From Gemmatimonadota bacterium (GTDB taxonomy: Bacteria > Gemmatimonadota > Gemmatimonadetes > Gemmatimonadales > Gemmatimonadaceae), in contig PLCA01000002.1 of NCBI GenBank assembly GCA_003134685.1, positions 397,966 through 461,965 of the forward strand: a stretch of 64,000 nt of DNA. Direction: 5' to 3'. The stretch's first letter is position 1. Each line of letters starts with the position of its first letter. The position numbers were made by a program, and so were the translations under genes. The notes under the pieces were generated by a model, which was not told where the DNA came from, did not search any database, and worked only from the letters and a program-made list of their open reading frames with translations. Of this stretch, positions 61,881 to 64,000 are shown one piece after another.

Positions 61881-62672
61881 GTGAGGCTGGGCAAATATCT
61901 GAAGAACGGACTGATCGGCGCTTTCGCCATGATCCTGGCTGGCGGGCGCTTCATTCCCGGAGCGGACGGGCACGCTTCGGCTTTGTTTGGGCCGGCCACA
62001 CTGATGGCTGGCACTCGCTCGGTGGTCTCAGTCGACGAGACAGCGAGGGAAGGTCTTCTCGCGAAGAGCAGTGCCGCGCTTCGCGCCTTCGCGGGGGCGG
62101 TGCGCCCACTAAGTCATCCAATGGCGCTCGAGTCCGCGTTCCACAGTTACTTCGCCTTCGAAGCCGCGCATCCCGACGAGGTGAGGAAGCCGTTGTTGTA
62201 CTTTGTCGACTACGGATTGCCGAGCACCGAGCCGCGCGGCTACATCTTCGACATGCGGGCGCTGACGATTCTCGAAGGCCCATTCGCGGTCGCCCACGGC
62301 CGTGGATCGTCGCGGACACAATATGGTATCCCGACCCGCTTCTCGAATTCGCCGGGCAGCGCCGCGACCTCGCTCGGGCTTTACCTCGCGGAGCACACCT
62401 ACGCGTTCCATGGCCACACTGGTGGGCGGTCGTACAGCTCCATCGGACTGCGCCTGAAAGGTGTGTCCGGAAACTTCAACGACAACGCACTCGCGAGGGG
62501 CGTCGTGGCTCACGGCGCGCCCTATGTGACCGCGGTCAGAGCTGGACGGAGTGAGGGTTGTCCCGCGATGGAACAGGGGCGCGCTCAGCGCGTGCTTCCG
62601 GAACTCGCAGATGGCGGCATGGTGTTTCTCTTCGCGCCGAACCAGGAATGGATGGCGGTCTCGGCGAATTAG
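61881..62672 (+). CDS. Murein L,D-transpeptidase catalytic-domain family protein
   Basis: A 263-residue exported protein with an N-terminal hydrophobic segment (LIGAFAMILAGGRFI). The C-terminal 160 residues match the PF13645-type murein L,D-transpeptidase family: YFVDYGLPSTEPRGYIFDM, VAHGRGSSRTQYGIPTRFSNSPGSAATSLGLY, YAFHGHTGGRSYSSIGLRLKGVSGNFNDNALARGVVAHGAPYV and the catalytic-Cys segment AGRSEGCPAMEQ. It probably makes 3-3 crosslinks or attaches envelope proteins. GTG 61881 is the start. Confidence 0.87.
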   Translation: MRLGKYLKNGLIGAFAMILAGGRFIPGADGHASALFGPATLMAGTRSVVSVDETAREGLLAKSSAALRAFAGAVRPLSHPMALESAFHSYFAFEAAHPDEVRKPLLYFVDYGLPSTEPRGYIFDMRALTILEGPFAVAHGRGSSRTQYGIPTRFSNSPGSAATSLGLYLAEHTYAFHGHTGGRSYSSIGLRLKGVSGNFNDNALARGVVAHGAPYVTAVRAGRSEGCPAMEQGRAQRVLPELADGGMVFLFAPNQEWMAVSAN

Positions 62673-62715
62673 GCCGCGAACAAACCGTGACCCAGGCGGA
62701 ACAGGAGCTCGCTGA

Positions 62716-63291
62716 ATGACGGATCGCCATCGCTGCGCCTGGGCGGAAGGCGACCAGCTGATGCGCGCCTATCATGACGAGGAATGGGGCGTCCCCCAGC
62801 TCGACTCCCGCATGCTATGGGAAATGTTGATGCTGGAAGGATTCCAGGCCGGCCTGGCCTGGATCATCGTGCTGCGAAAACGAGAGGCGTTCCGCAAAGC
62901 CTTCGCCGGATTCGACCCGAAGAAAGTCGCTCGATTCAGCGAGGCGAAAATAGAACGCTTGATGGCCGACACCGGCATCATCCGCGCGCGGGCCAAGATC
63001 GAAGCGACGATCCGGGGCGCTCAGATCTTCCGCGAGATGGAAGACCGGGGTGAGAGCTTCAGCGACTTCTGCTGGTCTTTCACCGACGGCAAGGTGGTGA
63101 AGGGCGACGGCCGCAGCGCGATCGCAACGTCGCCCCTGTCCGAGCAAATCTCCAGGGAGATGAAGCGCCGCGGCTTCAAGTTCGTCGGCCCGACGATCGT
63201 CTATGCCTGGATGCAGGCCGTCGGCATCGTCAACGACCATTCCAGCAGCTGCTTCCGGCGCGCTCAGGTCAACGATCTAAAATCCGCATAA
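62716..63291 (+). CDS. tag: DNA-3-methyladenine glycosylase I
   Basis: A 191-residue base-excision repair enzyme that removes 3-methyladenine. Family features: RCAWAEGDQLMRAYHDEEWGVP at the start (zinc Cys and His), LWEMLMLEGFQAGLAWIIVLRKREAFRKAF, GIIRARAKIEATIRGAQIF and FKFVGPTIVYAWMQAVGIVNDHSSSCFRR (zinc His and Cys). The usual SW..L near residue 47 is AWIIVL here. Length is normal. It adds to the DNA-alkylation theme of the window (AidB-like, HMCES). Confidence 0.95.
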   Translation: MTDRHRCAWAEGDQLMRAYHDEEWGVPQLDSRMLWEMLMLEGFQAGLAWIIVLRKREAFRKAFAGFDPKKVARFSEAKIERLMADTGIIRARAKIEATIRGAQIFREMEDRGESFSDFCWSFTDGKVVKGDGRSAIATSPLSEQISREMKRRGFKFVGPTIVYAWMQAVGIVNDHSSSCFRRAQVNDLKSA

Positions 63292-63356
63292 CAAACCCTG
63301 GATCAACTTCGGTCCACTGATCTTCAGCCATCACGGGTGAGAAGGTTCAGTTTCTG

Positions 63357-63887
63357 CTACCGCTTCCGCTTGGACGCAAACTCTCCGGTCGGCGGGCCTT
63401 CGACAAAGTTCACGTCCCAGGCGCCGTCGACGGTTATGAACAGCACGGTGCCCTCGTTGGGCTTCGTCCACGCCTCATGCACCATCTTCGCGGGCATGAA
63501 GTTGAAGGAGCCCGGCCCGAGCTCGATGCGCTTCCCGGCCGAGTCCATGACGAACGTTCCACTCACGATCGTGTGCGTCTCGTTGGCGGTGTGCCAGTGC
63601 TTGGAGACGTGGAAATCGCGCGGCACGCGGAGCAGGAGCTGTGTCGCATGCGACGACGGGTCGACGCGAAGGATCGAGATCTCTGGGGAACGCGCGCCAA
63701 GTTTGGGAAAGATTCGTTGCCACCGAACGGCGTGATACTTCACGAACTCCGGCGCGGCGGCGTTGGCCGCGCGAGGGCTAGGAGCGGTACCGGTTCCTTG
63801 CGCGGCGATCGCTACCGGCGCGGCTAGAGCAATTCCGTTTGTCAGACCCCAAAATATGATGGCCGTGAAAGACCTGGACGAATGCAT
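63357..63887 (-). CDS. Secreted cupin-domain protein
   Basis: A 176-residue protein with a signal peptide (FTAIIFWGLTNGIALAAPVAIAAQ) and one cupin barrel: LLLRVPRDFHVSKHWHTANETHTIVSGTFVMD (His-x-His...Glu-x3-His-like metal site) and RIELGPGSFNFMPAKMVHEAWT (second motif with His). It probably binds a metal in the periplasm; activity unknown. GGAGG precedes ATG 63887. A half attC site lies just upstream on the same strand. Confidence 0.82.
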   Translation of the reverse strand: MHSSRSFTAIIFWGLTNGIALAAPVAIAAQGTGTAPSPRAANAAAPEFVKYHAVRWQRIFPKLGARSPEISILRVDPSSHATQLLLRVPRDFHVSKHWHTANETHTIVSGTFVMDSAGKRIELGPGSFNFMPAKMVHEAWTKPNEGTVLFITVDGAWDVNFVEGPPTGEFASKRKR

Positions 63888-63909
63888 CTGAACCTCCTCG
63901 GAGAATCGT

Positions 63910-63944
63910 CAAAGGTGCTTGTCGGCTGCTACGTACGTTAGGCC
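63910..63944 (-). repeat. Half attC site (R''-L'' side only)
   Basis: Minus-strand reading: GCCTAAC (R''), GTACGTAGCAGCCGACAAGCACCTTT. It matches the R''-L'' half and adjoining AAGCACTT of attC 1, 7 and 8 closely, but the L'/R' half is missing; the cupin leader begins instead. This places another cassette boundary 23 kb from the main array, at the window edge. Confidence 0.65.
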
Positions 63945-64000
63945 CACGCCTTCATTTGCCTCTCATTCCCGAGGATCGCCACTGAACTGTCGGACAAAGT

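Overview
The window is GC-rich bacterial chromosome from a diderm: it encodes an Omp85/BamA-TamA-type barrel, TamB, a patatin-barrel fusion and PBP1A. The gene content (PknB-type kinase with a periplasmic TolB-like tail, DUF1800/DUF1501 pair, DUF255 thioredoxin protein, PadR regulator, M20 dipeptidase, many TTG/GTG starts) suggests a soil Gemmatimonadota or a relative. That placement is inference; no rRNA or other taxonomic marker gene is present. I saw no tRNA, rRNA, CRISPR array, IS element or integrase gene.

Layout. 1-4499: peroxiredoxin, PadR regulator, outer-membrane protein, vanadium-haloperoxidase/PAP2 lipoprotein, VOC protein. 4382-10201 (minus): nucleoside-type ABC importer operon (BMP lipoprotein-like binding protein, double-NBD ATPase, two permeases) ending in an MFS gene. 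10360-15565 (plus): nadB-nadA-nadC, a zinc-ribbon peptide and an amidase, all overlapping. 15824-20156 (minus): acyl-CoA dehydrogenase, small membrane protein, DUF255 protein. 20244-22858: a fluoride locus with a fluoride riboswitch and terminator, a cation/proton antiporter, DUF190, an unknown helical protein and CrcB. 22916-30631: M20 peptidase, patatin-barrel protein, alpha/beta hydrolase, HMCES/YedK, AidB-like flavoprotein, VOC protein.

30660-40460 is the accessory region. It is an integron-type cassette array without an integrase (CALIN-like): seven full attC sites, one degenerate one and an isolated R' box, all oriented on the minus strand, in two blocks separated by nagB and its neighbours. 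Most cassette genes are on the minus strand and start about 10-60 bp after an attC R' box. They encode small membrane, secreted or unknown proteins and a toxin-antitoxin pair whose toxin is frameshifted. One cassette is different. It carries a plus-strand, tightly coupled three-gene operon (33399-35867) of winged-helix-like proteins, the middle one ending in a helical domain with a HEPN-type R-x4-H motif. Its upstream region is flanked by a 101-bp inverted repeat with one mismatch. This is the best candidate here for an undescribed (possibly anti-phage, possibly invertible) system. A half attC also lies at 63910-63944.

40625-63887: envelope block rho, BamA/TamA-like barrel, tamB (minus); TPR and CMD proteins; two related giant palindromic intergenic elements (50440-50909 and 54312-54741) flanking a polysaccharide deacetylase and PBP1A; DUF1501/DUF1800; Ser/Thr kinase; cysK; REC-PAS regulator; L,D-transpeptidase-like protein; 3-methyladenine glycosylase; secreted cupin.
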